Below are positions 5,577 through 5,941 of a DNA stretch of 5,941 nt, in pieces. The notes below the pieces were generated by a model. The model had not been told where the DNA came from and did not search any database. It saw only the letters and a list, made by a program, of their open reading frames with translations. The DNA comes from Nitrospirota bacterium (GTDB lineage Bacteria > Nitrospirota > CAKKRA01 > 9FT-COMBO-42-15), in NCBI GenBank assembly GCA_023248415.1, contig JAHFEP010000186.1:1-5941 (forward strand). Direction: 5' to 3'. The first letter of the stretch is position 1. Each line of letters starts with the position of its first letter. The translations under genes were made by a program, and so were the position numbers.

Positions 5577-5606
5577 ATTATATATTAATAAAATTGCTGT
5601 TGTCAA
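5577..5606 (-). promoter_or_regulatory. Consensus sigma-70 promoter of the 91-residue protein gene
   Basis: Perfect TTGACA (5601-5606) and perfect TATAAT (5577-5582) boxes are separated by 18 bp. Transcription would start near 5570, giving an untranslated leader of about 20 nt that contains the ribosome binding site. This is the strongest-looking promoter in the window. Confidence 0.8.
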
Positions 5607-5627
5607 GACAAAATAAATTTGGTTTTT

Positions 5628-5941
5628 ATGAATAAAATGGAAATAGGCATATACATTCACATACCTTTTTGTATAAAAAAGTGTCACTATTGCAGTTTTA
5701 ATTCTGTTGAGTATCAGCAAGGATTAATTGAGCCATATATTAATGCCCTGTTAAAGGAGATAGAAGCGCGTAGCGGTGATTTAAAGCAGTATAATGCTAA
5801 AAGTATATACATTGGAGGCGGTACCCCAACGATTTTAAAGCCATCACATTTAAACAGGATATTAGATTGCTGCAGAAGTCATTTTAGTATGCAGGACAAT
5901 ATTGAAATAACCATAGAGGCAAATCCAAAGACAGTGGACAA
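5628..5941 (+). CDS. hemW: Radical SAM protein HemW (coproporphyrinogen III oxidase-like), 5' part only
   Basis: The first 104 codons of a radical SAM protein, cut by the right edge. IGIYIHIPFCIKKCHYCSF (6-24) carries the CX3CX2C motif (C15, C19, C22) for the 4Fe-4S cluster that splits S-adenosylmethionine. The residue two after the last cysteine is Phe, as in HemW, not the fourth Cys of true HemN. SIYIGGGTPT (59-68) and ITIEANPKTVD (94-104) are further HemW signatures. HemW is known as a heme-binding protein or heme chaperone that inserts heme into respiratory enzymes. The start is uncertain: ATG 5628 and ATG 5637 are both in frame and neither has a clear ribosome binding site. The 79-bp gap to the divergent 91-residue gene must hold both promoters; I see no convincing one for hemW. 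Confidence 0.9.
   Translation, partial: MNKMEIGIYIHIPFCIKKCHYCSFNSVEYQQGLIEPYINALLKEIEARSGDLKQYNAKSIYIGGGTPTILKPSHLNRILDCCRSHFSMQDNIEITIEANPKTVD

Noticed and set aside
5600..5611. TTGTC-AA-GACAA palindrome near hemW
   Set aside because: It is short and explained by the -35 box it contains; no evidence of an operator.
5538..5720. Minus-strand open frame of 60 codons
   Set aside because: It covers the promoter of the 91-residue gene and the start of hemW, and has no ribosome binding site.

Overview
The window looks like chromosomal DNA from a free-living, probably anaerobic bacterium of moderate to low GC. NikR, a ferredoxin-dependent 2-oxoacid oxidoreductase, a short ArgA-type acetyltransferase and HemW together, plus frequent ATA, AGG and TTA codons, would suit Nitrospirota or Desulfobacterota. 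That placement is a guess from gene content only. There are no transposases, phage genes, CRISPR arrays or origins.

Left half (1-3134, minus strand): a compact four-gene operon read leftward. It encodes the nickel-responsive repressor NikR, a TroA/ZnuA-like metal-binding protein, an ABC ATPase, and a membrane permease that runs off the left edge with a very histidine-rich tail. nikR overlaps the binding-protein gene by 4 nt, 8 nt (23 nt with my chosen start) separate that gene from the ATPase gene, and the ATPase and permease genes overlap by 8 nt. By family this transporter would be called zinc/manganese (cluster A-I). Being co-transcribed with an intact NikR makes nickel a credible substrate or regulator. 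The nikR promoter has a perfect -35 box, and an imperfect palindrome resembling a known NikR operator type covers its -10 box. The predicted transcript start lies almost on the ATG, so nikR may be translated from a leaderless or nearly leaderless mRNA.

Middle (3124-3480): a divergent control region with two inverted repeats, then a 40-codon single-membrane-span microprotein gene on the plus strand with a strong ribosome binding site. It faces a complete tRNA-Phe(GAA) gene on the minus strand, which has its own promoter.

Right half (3506-5941): a plus-strand operon with the beta (TPP-binding) and gamma subunits of a 2-oxoacid:ferredoxin oxidoreductase, followed by a GNAT acetyltransferase like the short bacterial N-acetylglutamate synthases. 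No alpha or delta subunit gene lies in the window. This operon meets, with a 4-nt overlap of stop codons, a minus-strand gene for an unrecognised 91-residue protein that has a near-ideal sigma-70 promoter. Divergent from it is the start of hemW, cut by the right edge. No gene-free stretch exceeds about 130 bases.
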